DNA of 64,000 bases, taken from assembly GCA_030144725.1 (NCBI GenBank), contig JASKMD010000026.1, positions 12,701,407 through 12,765,406 of the forward strand, in the 5' to 3' direction. Below the pieces are notes generated by a model. That model saw only the letters and a program-made list of their open reading frames with translations, had not been told where the DNA came from and searched no databases. Positions 43,701-55,819 of this stretch are shown piece by piece. The position numbers and the translations under genes were made by a program. The DNA comes from Haematococcus lacustris (Eukaryota > Chlorophyta > Chlorophyceae > Chlamydomonadales > Haematococcaceae). Every line of letters starts with the position of its first letter. The stretch's first letter is position 1.

Positions 43701-45253
43701 GGGTCAGGGTCAGGGTCAGGGTCAGGGTCAGGGTCAGGGTCACTATTTGATGCTCTACAGAGGCTGAAGTGAAGACGTGCATGGCAGGGTCAGGTACAGG
43801 CAATGGACTATACATAACACATGCAAGGCCCATGCATGCTAGCTGGTGCCAATGAGCAGTTGCAGTGGGGCGGAGCTCGCATGCTGAGGACACTCACTGA
43901 TGCTCTGCTGCCTGCTTTCCTGCTCTTGCCGCGGGTTGCCATCTTTGAAGTAGTCCGGCCGGGGTATATCTGCAGGGATCTGCATCAGAGCACCAGGCAG
44001 ATCAGGTGGGTGGAGCCGGTTGCGCAGACAAGGCAGGCTGCATGGGCTTGCTAAGGTGTGCACGGCAGGCTGTGATGACGGGTAAGGAAGGAGTCTTCCG
44101 GGGTGGCCGGGGTGGGGTGGGGTGGGGTGGGGTGGGGTGGGGTGGGGTGGGGTGGGGTGGGGTGGGGTGGGGTGGGGTGGGGTGGGGTGGGGTGGGGTGG
44201 GGTGGGGTGGGGTGGGGTGGGGTGGGGTGGGGTGGGGTGGGGTGGGGTGGGGTGGGGTGGGGTGGGGTGGGGTGGGGTGGGGTGAGGCAGTCAGACCAGC
44301 CTACATGCCAGCCCAGCGGGCCTCACCTCTCTGCTGAGACCTATCTTGCCTGGCCGCAGCGGCCCTGTCCACGCAAAGTCCGGCATGGCCGCTGAGCGCG
44401 CCCGGCCCCGCTTGATGCAGTACAGCCAGCTTGCAGTGGGCGAGGTATGTGCACGCTTGTGATCAGGCCAGGCTGCCTGGCAGGGCACCACAGCGGGTAG
44501 TGCAGGATGGTGAGGGCTGGGCTGGGCTGGGCTGGGCTGGGCTGGGCTGGGCTGGGCTGGGCTGGGCTGGGCTGGGCTGGGCTGGGCTGGGCTGGGCTGG
44601 GCTGGGCTGGGCTGGGCTGGGCTGGGCTGGGCTGGGCTGGGCTGGGCTGGGCTGGGCTGGGCTGGGCTGGGCTGGGCTGGGCTGGGCTGGGCTGGGCTGG
44701 GCTGGGCTGGGCTGGGCTGGGCTGGGCTGGGCTGGGCTGGGCTGGGCTGGGCTGGGCTGGGCTGGGCTGGGCTGGGCTGGGCTGGGCTGGGCTGGGCTGG
44801 GCTGGGCTGGGCTGGGCTGGGCTGGGCTGGGCTGGGCTGGGCTGGGCTGGGCTGGGCTGGGCTGGGCTGGGCTGGGCTGGGCTGGGCTGGGCTGGGCTGG
44901 GCTGGGCTGGGCTGGGCTGGGCTGGGCTGGGCTCCCTTACCTTGAAGCAATCCTGACTGCAAAACACACTGCTTGCCTTGGGCAAGTTCAGTTCCAGGCA
45001 TTTGGGACCTGGGAAAGCAGTACTGAATGCAATATAGCCACATCATTTGCTACTACTTGCCAGCAAGCTCGCATGGACACCACTTGCATTGCAGACGTGC
45101 TGGAGCAGAACACCTACACATGGCAGCACATGTCACGAGCCCCGACTGTTAGGCTGGAGCCAGGTACAGCGTGCGGCAGTTGTGGCTGGCGGCGTGCGAG
45201 GCAGAAGCGCACCTGGTACATTTAGAATCGCCTATAGCCTCTTCAAGGCCCAT
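40770..45253 (-). CDS. MAP1: Methionine aminopeptidase type I with N-terminal zinc finger
   Basis: Removes the initiator Met from nascent cytosolic proteins at the ribosome. Ten phased exons: 45253-45168, 45113-45088, 45008-44941, 44476-44327, 43979-43898, 43610-43396, 43141-43037, 42570-42422, 41734-41572, 40922-40770, giving 398 aa, close to plant MAP1A. The N-terminal zinc finger runs [12 protein letters not shown] and [21 protein letters not shown]. The linker [12 protein letters not shown]...FAWTGPL is family-specific. Metal ligands are all present: Asp in VNVDVT (about 230), Asp in YHGDLNE (241), His in YCGHGIG (about 304), Glu in FTVEPM (about 337) and Glu in SAQFEHT (about 368). Exon 2 is 26 nt and its intron uses a GCAAGT donor (45087). 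Introns 3, 4, 5 and 8 hold large tandem arrays. Confidence 0.94.
41815..42115. repeat. 40-bp minisatellite in aminopeptidase intron 8
   Basis: About 7.5 copies of a 40-bp unit containing GGGTCAGATGTGCATGTTTG and ATG-TGGATGCAGGGGCAGGA. One copy has CATATTTG. Confidence 0.93.
43617..43741. repeat. GGGTCA hexamer array abutting an acceptor (aminopeptidase intron 5)
   Basis: About 21 copies ending 7 bp before the acceptor of the exon that begins at 43610. In gene sense the unit is TGACCC, so CTGAC-type branch-site motifs recur every 6 nt. Confidence 0.95.
44105..44284. repeat. GGGGT pentamer array (aminopeptidase intron 4)
   Basis: About 36 perfect copies. Sense strand is ACCCC. Glycine/tryptophan-rich plus frames are shadows. 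Confidence 0.95.
44512..44932. repeat. GGGCT pentamer array (aminopeptidase intron 3)
   Basis: About 84 copies filling most of the intron. The sense strand is AGCCC, giving Pro-Ala-Gln-Pro-Ser shadow frames on minus. It begins within 10 bp of the donor of exon 3. Confidence 0.96.
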
Positions 45254-45750
45254 TATGAGCGGTGCAACGAGGTTGATTACCGGCCTACATACTAGCGTAC
45301 TGTTTGACGAATGTGTTGTCACACTAGCTTGGGACAAATAGTCAGAAACATGACCAAACATGATCAGGCCCGGAGGCAATCTTTATGCCAGTACCATGGT
45401 TTTGGCTACCTGGTGGAAGACAAAGGCACTCCAAACGTCACAACGAAATAAAACATGCCTGCCCCCAGGTGCCTACATGCAAATGCTGAGGGTTCTGGGC
45501 CACTAGGCTCGTGCGACACGCAGCGCCTGGATCCCTTCGTCAGTTTCTTACTTCAGCTGCTGGTTCAGACAAACATTACAACATCAGCGGCATAGTGCTG
45601 CTACCAGCACCTAGCGCTCTTGCACACGCATCAGTGCGCCTGCCATTCCAGGCGGTAGCCTGAGGCCGTGGCGTGTCGCCGCGGCGAGTTGGTTGGAAGA
45701 CCAGCGGGATAACGAATAGCCACGAAGCTCTGACAGCAGAGTTTGTGAGC
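45254..45750. promoter_or_regulatory. Shared divergent 5' region (aminopeptidase and surface protein)
   Basis: 497 bp separate two divergent start codons (45253 minus, 45751 plus). No TATA box or recognised motif is evident. A bidirectional promoter is inferred from arrangement only. Confidence 0.4.
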
Positions 45751-48700
45751 ATGCCGCGAGTTCAGTGTATCGCAATGGCCCCTGGACTGCGCCCTCTGTC
45801 AGGGCTAGCGGTGGTGTGGCTAGGTAAGCTGGGCGAAGGAGTACTTCCGCGAGGTGCAGGCTCAGTCTGCAATGTCGAGTCCTTCCAACACGCAGGACTC
45901 CTCCTCACAGCATCTTCAGCAGCGGAGCCGTCGCCGCAGTTGCCCATGTTACGGCCCCCTGCAAGTTTCCAGCCCTCGCCCCCGCTTCTCACCCAGCCTC
46001 CGCCTCGCTCGCAGCCCTCGCCTCCGTTCCCCGAGCCACCCCACCCTCCTACCGGCCCTCCTCGCGCCCCTCCCGGTGCACACACAGCGCCACACCGGTT
46101 TCTCCAAGCAGGCCCCACAGCACCACCCTTACCTCCCACACCTCCACCTGCACCTCCACCCGTCGACCCAGCCAGAAGCTCCTTTACCACTGGGCCCCTG
46201 TCGGGTGCGCAGCAGCAGCCCAGCAGGAGGCCAGGAGCAGCCGGGGTGTGAATCTCACTATCGCTTGGCACAAAGACACCACACCAACGCATGGACTGAC
46301 ACATCATCAGCTCTAGGCCTGGTGATGGCCAAACACCAGCCAGGTCCCTAGCTTCCAGCCATGCATGGACCACACATTTCCTAGCCATGCGCAGCATATG
46401 CATGGGTCTAGATGGCAACACATGGCATGCAAGTGTGGGCTGCCTGCCTGCGGTGTGCAGGTGTGCTGGTGGCTGGGCAGTGGGTGCAGTTCAGCATCCA
46501 ATTGCGTGACAGTGCCGGCCAACCGGCCTCGGCAGGGTTTGATGCCCAGCTGTCTGTCAGCTGCCAGGCCCGCTCAGCCGCTGCAGTGGCAGCCAACGGC
46601 ACCTGGTGCTTCTATGACCCCATCATCAGGCCCCTGGGAGGCGGCCAGTACACTGTTTTGATCATGCTGGGCAGCCTATGGTAAGGGTGACATCACGTAA
46701 GACCTCACCTCACCTCACCTCACCTCACCTCACCTCACCTCACCTCACCTCACCTCACCTCACCTCACCTCACCTCACCTCACCTCACCTCACCTCACCT
46801 CACCTCACCTCACCTCACCTCACCTCACCTCACCTCACCTCACCTCACCTCACCTCACCTCACCTCACCTCACCTCACCTCACCTCACCTCACCTCACCT
46901 CACCTCACCTCACCTCACCTCACCTCACCTCACCTCACCTCACCTCACCTCACCTCACCTCACCTCACCTCACCTCACCTCACCTCACCTCACCTCACCT
47001 CACCTCACCTCACCTCACCTCACCTCACCTCACCTCACCTCACCTCACCTCACCTCACCTCACCTCACCTCACCTCACCTCACCTCACCTCACCTCACCT
47101 CACCTCACCTCACCTCACCTCACCTCACCTCACCTCACCTCACCTCACCTCACCTCACCTCACCTCACCTCACCTCACCTCACCTCACCTCACCTCACCT
47201 CACCTCACCTCACCTCACCTCACCTCACCTCACCTCACCTCACCTCACCTCACCTCACCTCACCTCACCTCACCTCACCTCACCTCACCTCACCTCACCT
47301 CACCTCACCTCACCTCACCTCACCTCACCTCACCTCACCTCACCTCACCTCACCTCACCTCACCTCACCTCACCTCACCTCACCTCACCTCACCTCACCT
47401 CACCTCACCTCACCTCACCTCACCTCACCTCACCTCACCTCACCTCACCTCACCTCACCTCACCTCACCTCACCTCACCTCACCTCACCTCACCTCACCT
47501 CACCTCACCTCACCTCACCTCACCTCACCTCACCTCACCTCACCTCACCTCACCTCACCTCACCTCACCTCACCTCACCTCACCTCACCTCACCTCACCT
47601 CACCTCACCTCACCTCACCTCACCTCACCTCACCTCACCTCACCTCACCTCACCTCACCTCACCTCACCTCACCTCACCTCACCTCACCTCACCTCACCT
47701 CACCTCACCTCACCTCACCTCACCTCACCTCACCTCACCTCACCTCACCTCACCTCACCGGTCAAGCTTCACATCAGGTCAGTGGAGTGAGCAAAAGGCA
47801 GTGGCCTGAGACAAGGGTCAGGCAGCAGGAGAACAAACGCAAGAATCCTAGCCCCCTAGGCACACCCTAGGCACAGCGCCTTGCTGCCTAGCTGCAGGCG
47901 CTATGGGGCTGGAGCCTGGCACTCAGCGCCACATAGCAGCATAGGGCTAGCCAGGCAGGTCCAGCCAGGCAGGGCCAGAGAGTCAGCCAGGCGGCGGTAG
48001 GAGGCCACTGTGGCAGGCCTTGGCTGCATCCAGGCCAAACATGTGCTAGGGATTGGAATGGACTGAGTCAATGCGGGTCAGGGTTGCGGTGCAAGGTGCT
48101 GCCGTGGCTCACCTTACTGCTCCTTGTCACACTCATAACACCATGCCTTGCTTGCATGCAAGTGTCTTCATGGGTCCTGACCCTGCAGGCGCGTGGCGAC
48201 TTACCCGGTGCCTGCCAATGACATATGGGTTAACGTGCCGCTGAACCTCACCTTCTTCCAGTAAGCCCATGCACCCATGCAACCCGCCTTATCAGGGCTT
48301 TCTGGCGACCACTGGGTCACCTTCTATTCGTTGTAACAGTGCTTATTTACAGTGCTGGTGGTTGGCTGCTGCTGCTTCTGCTGCTTCTGCTGCTGCTGCT
48401 GTTGCTGCTTGAGAGCGTGGTGGAGGTTCAAAGAGCAGCAGGTGTGGGGGAGCGCTGGTGTGTGAGGGCGGAACCAGAGGGTGCCAGTGTTTGTGCGGTG
48501 TGCTCGCCGCAGGGGCGACAACTGGCTGGCTGTGAGGTATGGCGGGCAGGACTTGCCGGGCTCCCCCTTGCGGTGAGCCCTAGACCCCCAGCTGGCCTTG
48601 AACCTTAACCTTGGCTCTGCATGTCCAGGCACCCACTGACAGCAGCAGCATCCACAACAACAACAGCATCCACAACAGCATCCACAACAGCAGCAGGAGC

Positions 48701-51700
48701 ATCAACAGCAGTACAGGCAGCAGCATGAACAGCAGCGTTGGCAGCAGCGGCAGCAGCATGGTCATAAGTATTAACAGCAGCAGCAGCACCCCCTCCCACT
48801 CCCTCCCTCCCCCCTCACTCACTTCTTCTCACTCATCCTCACTCCCCTCCCACCATCCTCCTCTGTGCTCCTCTGCCACCGCCGGCAGCATCCAGGGCTC
48901 AGCCGAACCCGTGCTGGACTTGTCCCAATCCTACATCGTGCAAACCTTTCTCGTCGGCAACACCAACAACCTGACCGGCAGCCTGTATGGCCAGTCCGGG
49001 TAAGCAAGGGCAAGGGCAGGAGAGCAGATGGTGGCATACAGAGCGTACACAGATAAGCACCTAAGTTGAGACAATTTGACACGGGGGTGGGCATAACTCA
49101 TCACTTGCTTGGATGAAACGAATGCAACTCTTATCCTTGGAGAGATCTAGAAGTCCTCTAGCTGCCGATGATCAGATGGGAGTCCTAACCCTGACCCTAA
49201 CCCCGCTAGGGAGAGGAGGCTGGGAGGCTGAGAGGCACAATCCCTACCATCCAGGTTGGGAAGGCAGCTGGGTCAAGCAGGGGTTGGTTGGTGAGGCGGC
49301 AGCAAACTGCTGTTGGTGGCGGTGTAGCTGGCAAGCTGATGATGTCAGGGGTGGTACGCTGCTCACACTGGAGGCTGGGAGGCTGCTCACACAGTCCCTG
49401 CTGCTGCTCTGCCGTGGCCTCAGGCGGTTGGTGGACCGCTTTGGCAACCTGCTCCACCAGCCCTCCTTCAATGCCCAGATGCTGGTGGGTGTGGGGGCAG
49501 GCTCATTGGGGTCGGGCGGCGCTGGGGTCGAGCTGTGGTCAACCGGGTGCTCAGCCTCAACATCTGCACCTGCATCGCATCAACAGCAACACATCATTAC
49601 CACGGCCATAACAGGTTTGAAAGGCATCTGCATTGCACCAACAGCAACACATCACAAACATCAACAGTACCACCACTGCCACCTAGCAGCAGTAGTAGCA
49701 GCAGTAGCAGTGCTGCCACCAGTGCGTGCCATGACTGACGCAGCTTGAGGCAGGCTATCGCATGAGGCTATCGCATGAGGCTATCGCATGAGGCTATCGC
49801 ATGAGGCTATCGCATGAGGCTATCGCATGAGGCTATCGCATGAGGCTGACTGCAAAGCAAAGGAAGGCGCTGGGAGCAAGGGCAGGGCACGGGCTGCGGA
49901 CAGCAGGGCGAGAATGCATAGGGCGTGGAGTAACTCACAGCTTGGGCAGCAGAGCAAGGTTGGCTGCACTCGGCCTGCCTGCTGACCTGCTGGCAGCTGG
50001 CGCCTCAGGCCGCTGGAACAGGCCTGAGTGTACCTGGTGGGCTTGACTCCACTTGTGCTGTTGCTGCTGCTCACCACCTTGCCTCTGCTCCTGCTGCTGC
50101 AGCTGGTGATGACACCGCTGAACACCTCCTTGCCCGTGCCCGGCCCCTTTGTAGCCAGCCCCGTGTGGAGGGCTGTGAACCAGTGGCTGGACTTCACCCG
50201 GGTCATCCCCATCGCCGGCTGGTACCGCCTAGAGATCCTGTACACTGACGCCACCACCAACGTCACGCAGCGCATGAAGCTGCTGCCCCTACCACTGCCC
50301 TTGCAATTCTCGTGAGCGCAGTTCAGCATGGCGCAAGGGCACAGCACACATCAGCACATCAGCTGCACTATCACAGACCACACATCAGCAGTGTTTGGTG
50401 CATGCTCGTCATGGGTGTAGCCTTGGGAACACATTCATTCCCCCTACCCCTACCCCTACCCCTTCCCCTCCCCCTTCCCACAGCCGACCCACTCGTGCCC
50501 TGTGCCTGCGTCCAGGCGTGCGGTGTACTCCCTGGACATGCAAGTTGTCCCCTTTCCCATTCAGAGCTATCAGAACCAAGGTAAGTGCTGGGTTAGGCCA
50601 GTGCGCAGCTCAGGACAGGGTTAGGGGTCCATGCCCCCAGCTGACCTTGTCTGTCCCGGTCGGCTGTCTGATACCAGCTGATACTGGGAGGCTGCTTCCA
50701 CCCCCTTTTACTGCTGCTCTGCAGTTCTCGGCAACAGCACCGCCGCTGGTCAGCCGCTGGCTGCGCTGAGGATTTGTGTGTTTGACCAGTTTGGGAGCCC
50801 CACCTACCTGGCAGACCCTGCAAACTTCAACAACAATCCCTTCGCCTACAACAACATCAGCAGTGCCAACATGACCTTCTTCAGGGTAAGGGCCCACAAG
50901 CAGTGCATCACACATGTGAGCAATGTGCAATGCTTAAATTTGATGGCCTTTGACCGACACATATGTGTGATGTGTGATGCACCCTGGGTTGTGGACGAGG
51001 CCCCATGTGGAAAGCCTTGGGGTCCAAGTTGCCTTGGGGCTGTGGGGGATTAGGTGACGCCACCACGGGGCACTACACCAGGTTCCGCACTTGCTTGCCC
51101 CACCGCTGGCTCAAGGATGGGTGAAGCAGCGGGTGGTGCACCTGCCCTGTTGCCGGCACCCAGTTCTCTGCTTCCTGCAAAGTCATGCATTTCAGAATTC
51201 AAGGGATGCTTGCCTGACCACATGGCAGGACTGCTGCGACCACCAAGGGGAGCCTGCTGCTACGCCTGGCTGCTGCGCCACCACACACTTACATCTGCCT
51301 ACACCGCATGAACGCCGCGCTTGCATCACTTCATCACTTACATCACCATGCACTTACATCTGCCCACCTGCTTGCTTGCTGCTGTGCAGGCAAACATCAG
51401 CCTGGTGCCAGGCCTGGCTCTGGCTGATGCCAGTGCTGTGCAAGTGGTGCTGACGGCCACCAGCCAGTTTGGCTGCGCACTGCTCACCGTCACAGGCCAG
51501 GCAGCCGGGCTGTTCACCCTGACGCTACAGCAGGTAGGCAGGAGCCGGCTCTGGCTGTAATGTGCATAGGTGCATGGGCTGCCAACACAAACACCCACAC
51601 ATTTATAAACTGACATTTATCTATATCTATATCTATATCTATATCTATATATATATACATTGTTACCAACGCCATCAGTCTGCTGTGTATCTTTTGCCAC

Positions 51701-54700
51701 CATTGCTTCTGCTGCTTCTGCTGCCATGCCTGATATGCCAATTGTTCCCTGTCCACTGCCCATGCGCCCATGCAGCCATACTTTCGGCAGCCCACTCGCA
51801 ACTTCACCACCACCATCTCCATCCTCCCAAGCCCCCCGTCCCTGGCCAACTGCTACGCCAGCATCCTGATCACGAACATGACAGCTGGCTCGCAGCTGGC
51901 CTACGCCTCCATGGTGCTGAGGGACCAGTATGGGAATCTGGCCGCTGCTGCAGCCCCCCTGGCGGCCACTGCTGTGCCGGACAACGGCGGCGCCAACATC
52001 TCCCTCCCTTACCAGGCAAGCTGTGGGAGGAAGATGGTGTGAGCGCTAGGTGCCCTTAAGTGTGAACCAACCACTACCTCCTACTCTGCAGTAGGGACTT
52101 TATTGGGTCCGTCTGGTTCAAGGCTTCTCCTCTGACAACTGCTGCGCTGCTCATATGAGCTGGCACGTCATGGGGGCACTGTGTCAGGCGTTGTTTTCAA
52201 ATGGGAACGTGCAGCATTCACAACAGGTGCAGCTGGAGTACTAGGTATCCGCTGGTTGGCTAACACTTGCAGTGGAGTCTTGAGGCATGCAGGAGCAGCA
52301 GCAGACCGGCATCATCGGGTGCATGGCATCATTGCTTGCAGGTCATGTCCTCCTCGCCTTACAACTTGAGCTACGTGTTCAGCCTGGCGCGGCTGGAGCA
52401 GGCGGGTGGTTATCAGCTGTTCTTCACCTACGACGCCGTCGTTGTTGCCAACGGCAGCGCCCGGATGTTGGTAGCACACACGCCGGCAGTGTCGGCAGTG
52501 TACAGCCGGGTGTTAGGATACGGGGCCGGGACGCCGTACACGAATGACGGCAGCCCACCTTCGCAAGTGCTCACGATACTCACAGCCGGTGAGGGTTGGC
52601 GTGAGGGTGAAAGATGGACTAAAAGTGATGGTGACCCTTGCAAGCTGATACCTACAGCTCTAAGCCGCTGACAATGTTGGTGCTGCCATTGCTGCTGCCA
52701 TGCTGCTGCTGCAACGCCTGTTGACACACCTGCTGCTGCTGCTGCTGTTGCTGCTGACCTGATTTCAGGGGTGAACTACAGCCTGTCGGCAATAGCATAT
52801 GATCCGTACGGCAACCAGCACACAGACTCCCGGCCAGGGTTCACCTTGGATGCAGGTGAGGGACGCCTCCCCGACGCCCACCCCTTCCCCCTGCACTGAG
52901 CCACCCCACTCATGCCCCACCCCACTGAACCTCCCTTCAACCGCAGCCTTTCTCGCCAGCTGTGCCGCCGCCTCCTCGACCGAGCTTGGCAATGGTCGCA
53001 CCAGCCTGACCTACCAGCTGCAGCGCACCGGCAACTTCACAGTCAGCGTGCTCACCGCATCAGGGGCGCTGGTCAGCCGGGGCCTGGTGGTGGTGCTGCC
53101 TGGACCCCTCAACACCACTGGCAGCACCGCCAGCTGGAGCAACAGCACAGCACCAGGTGAGGGGAGGCGGGAGCCCGCAGGGCCTGGGCTGTGGGACACA
53201 GAGCATGAGGGCTGTGGGGCAGGGATGTGGGGCTGGGATGGGGCAGGGATGTGGGGCTGTGGGGCAGGATGTGGCGTGACAGCTGCGGTGCAATACCACC
53301 ACATGTCCTCTGCCACCACCAATGTACCTCACTACCCAGCACCACAGGCCAGGGCTTCGCAAGTCATACTCATGGTCCAGGTTCTGTAGCCTGTTTGCGT
53401 GGTTGTGGTATTAATAAACAAATGAAATTAGTAACAAAACGCTTTACTCATAGTTTGCAGCTTCGAGTAGCTTGGAGGGATAACTGGTGCCAGACTAAGG
53501 CTCGTAATGCCACCACCCTTCCCCCCATTTGCCACCCCCTGACCCCTGAGTACCCAACCCTGGCCCTCCTCTCTTGGTGTGTGCAGTGGCCGGCCGCCCC
53601 CTCACCCTCAACGTGGCCCTCAGAGACCAGTTCGCCAACCCCCTCACCTCCTCCCCTGGCAGCAGCCTGCTGGCTGTTTTGCTGCCCACCTTTGGCCTGC
53701 CTACATCTGGCCGCCGTAGCAGCCTGTCAACGTCCAGCCTGTCCCCCACGGCGCAGCAACCACGCCAGCAGCTTCCTCTGCCCGTCAGCATGCAGGTCAT
53801 GCAACCAGCAGCCGGGGCAGCGGCACAGAGCAGCAGCCAACTGTCCAGCAAACCTAGGGTGCTGCAGGTCGCAGCCACCCAAGTTCCAGCCGTCGTGGCC
53901 GGCACCCAAACGGGCTTCGACCCCAGCACCGGGGTGGTCAGGTGAGCACACATCGGTCCTGATTAGGACCGTGCTGAGGGTAATAAAACGTAAAAGTGTG
54001 AGACCGGGCTGTGACTTCATAATCTCGGCGCGTCCGCCTTTCATCCTTGCGCGGTTGTTTTGCTGCCCGTTGCGCAGCGTCACGTTCAATCCGACAGTGG
54101 CGGGGTTATACACAGCCGCGGTGTACCTGGCCGGCGTGCAGCTGTCCACGGGGCTTCCGCCGCTGGTGGTGCAGCCAGGACCGGTATCCGTGCCAAACTT
54201 CCAAGTGACAGGTGAGTGCATCGCAGCAGCGACCGAGATTAGTCTGCGCCACCGCGGCGCTGGCTAGGCATGCGCTGATGGCAGCATGACTGGCACCCCG
54301 CTGCTGTACAGGGAGCGCTACGATTGTGGGCTACGCGCAGAGCTTCAACCTGCTGGTGCTTGCGCGCGACGCATACAACAATGATCTCGGTCCCGCGCCC
54401 CTCGCCGCTCGGGTCACTGGCGTGACTGGCATGCCAACTACCGCATCGTGGTCCTACACAGTCGCGTACTCGGCCTCGGTGGCCGCTAACATCTCCGTTG
54501 TGTGAGTCCCCCCCGCGCATGTTTTTCTGTTGAGCCTCATCGTGGAGTGTTTCCTGGTCGGCATGCTGTTGCAGTCGCACGCAGTCCTTACCCCGAACGT
54601 TAAACCATGGTTGTGCTATGGCATGCAGGATTTATCAGCCTGGAGTATTTGTGCTGACACCATTCATAGACAACACTGCCATCGGTCAATCTTGGAGCAT

Positions 54701-55819
54701 CACAATCTTGGCGCCTCCTCCCCCTCCTCCCCCCAGCCCCACCCCACCCCCACCCTCCCCAGCCCCTCCCCTCCCTTTCCCCCCACCTTCCCCTGCTCCT
54801 CCTCCTCCCAGCCCCACCCCACCGCCATCACCCAGTCCCCCCTCCCTCCCCCCCTCCCCCATCTCTCCGAGTCCGACCCTCCAACCTGCCAGCCCACCGC
54901 CCTTCGACCCCCCCCAGCCACCTCTCGACTCAAATTTGACCGCTCTCCCTGTTGGCATCCCATCCGCTCAATTGCCACCCCTTCCACCAACACCACCTCC
55001 CAGTTCAGGCGTGCAGAGCAGCTCAAGTGGCAGCAGTTCGGGCAATCGAGCGTTGCTGATAGTAGTGTGCGTGTTGGGGGCTGTGCTGGCACTGGTGCTG
55101 CTGGCCGTGCTGATGAGCAAGCGCCAACGAGCGAGCAAGCACTCGCGGCAGCTGCAGTGGATCGGTCCACCGGAGCCGTCTGCGGATGGCGGACACCCAA
55201 ACGTGTGGATCAGCAAGTCGCAGCTGAGTATCGACGGGCGCGCGACGGTTGTGGCGGTCGGGGCTGGACAGACGCGGTCAACAACCGAGGCGGGATACAA
55301 CCCTACAGCCGGGGCTGCCCTACAGCCGCACTTTTTAGGCGGCATGCAACGCGCGCTGCTGCCCAAGAACCAGAGTCCCAGGTCTGAGGGTCCTTTGACC
55401 TTGCCCGCGGTGCTCGCGGGGATGACCACCGAGGACGTTCAACAAGTAGTGAACCGCACTGCTCCGCATCAGGGGTGAGTGTCGCAGGCGGCACATCGGC
55501 GGCCCTTCGGCGTGGCTTTTGCCAGCGTCGATAGGGTGTTTGTGCACAAGTCTGGAACGTCCTGTTGAAAAGCCGCGTGTGCTCTCCGTGCAGGCGCCCC
55601 GCTGCGCACAAGGCCTACGCCTCTTGGTTAGCGAACTCCGGACTGCCTACTGACGGTGCTAGCACCGCGCCACCGCAAAACGCATCCACGGCGGAGTTCG
55701 ATTCCCAGTCGAGCTTGCATGCATCGGACGAGCGGCATAGAGCTGGAGCAGAAAAAGGGAAGAAAACCCGGGGCGCGACCTACATGTTCTGCAATCCCCT
55801 GGCAGGGCAGGGATCATGA
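45751..55819 (+). CDS. Large single-pass surface protein with filamin-like Ig repeats and PPPSP stalk
   Basis: Eighteen phased exons: 45751-46204, 46461-46680, 48189-48260, 48889-48999, 49424-49484, 50103-50311, 50516-50580, 50725-50885, 51390-51533, 51776-52015, 52342-52588, 52769-52855, 52947-53156, 53587-53941, 54078-54211, 54312-54501, 54629-55474, 55594-55819, predicting 1343 aa. A hydrophobic N-terminus (LSGLAVVWLG) suggests a signal peptide. A Pro-rich segment follows. Seven strand motifs of filamin/Ig type recur: RDSAGQP, VDRFGN, FDQFGS, RDQYGN, YDPYGN, RDQFAN, RDAYNN. Many N-x-S/T sites lie between them. A hydroxyproline-type PPPSPTPPPPSP stalk precedes a single membrane span (about 1128-1149, ALLIVVCVLGAVLALVLLAV) and a basic cytoplasmic tail of about 190 residues. 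Intron 10 has a GC donor (52016). A cell-surface or adhesion role is inferred; plant GEX2 has comparable architecture, but I cannot assign orthology. The N-terminal start is the least certain part. Confidence 0.82.
46704..47758. repeat. CCTCA pentamer array, 1.05 kb, in intron 2 of the surface-protein gene
   Basis: About 211 essentially perfect copies. It fills two thirds of the intron 46681-48188. The 370-codon Leu-Thr-Ser-Pro-His reading through it is a shadow. Confidence 0.97.
48611..48790. repeat. AGC/AAC trinucleotide-rich tract in intron 3
   Basis: Imperfect CAGCAGCATCCACAACAACA repeats within the intron between exons 3 and 4 of the surface-protein gene. A CTG/CTT tract lies at 48368-48412. 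Confidence 0.8.
49748..49848. repeat. 13-bp tandem repeat GGCTATCGCATGA
   Basis: About 7.5 perfect copies in the intron 49485-50102 of the surface-protein gene. Confidence 0.95.
51617..51658. repeat. TATATC hexamer tract
   Basis: Short AT-rich array in intron 9 of the surface-protein gene, unlike the C-rich arrays elsewhere. Confidence 0.9.

Noticed and set aside
43396..43893. Long minus ORF with TLTLTL repeats joined to the aminopeptidase exon at 43610
   Set aside because: The TGACCC array is intronic. The exon before it (43979-43898) joins 43610 in phase and matches the family.
44291..45225. PSPAQ and GLGWA repeat ORFs of 150-264 codons
   Set aside because: They read through the intronic GGGCT array between phased aminopeptidase exons.
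46678..47790. 370-codon LTSPH repeat ORF
   Set aside because: Pentamer array inside intron 2 of the surface-protein gene.
48339..48608. Leucine-rich 89-codon ORF
   Set aside because: Made by a CTG/CTT repeat inside an intron of the surface-protein gene.
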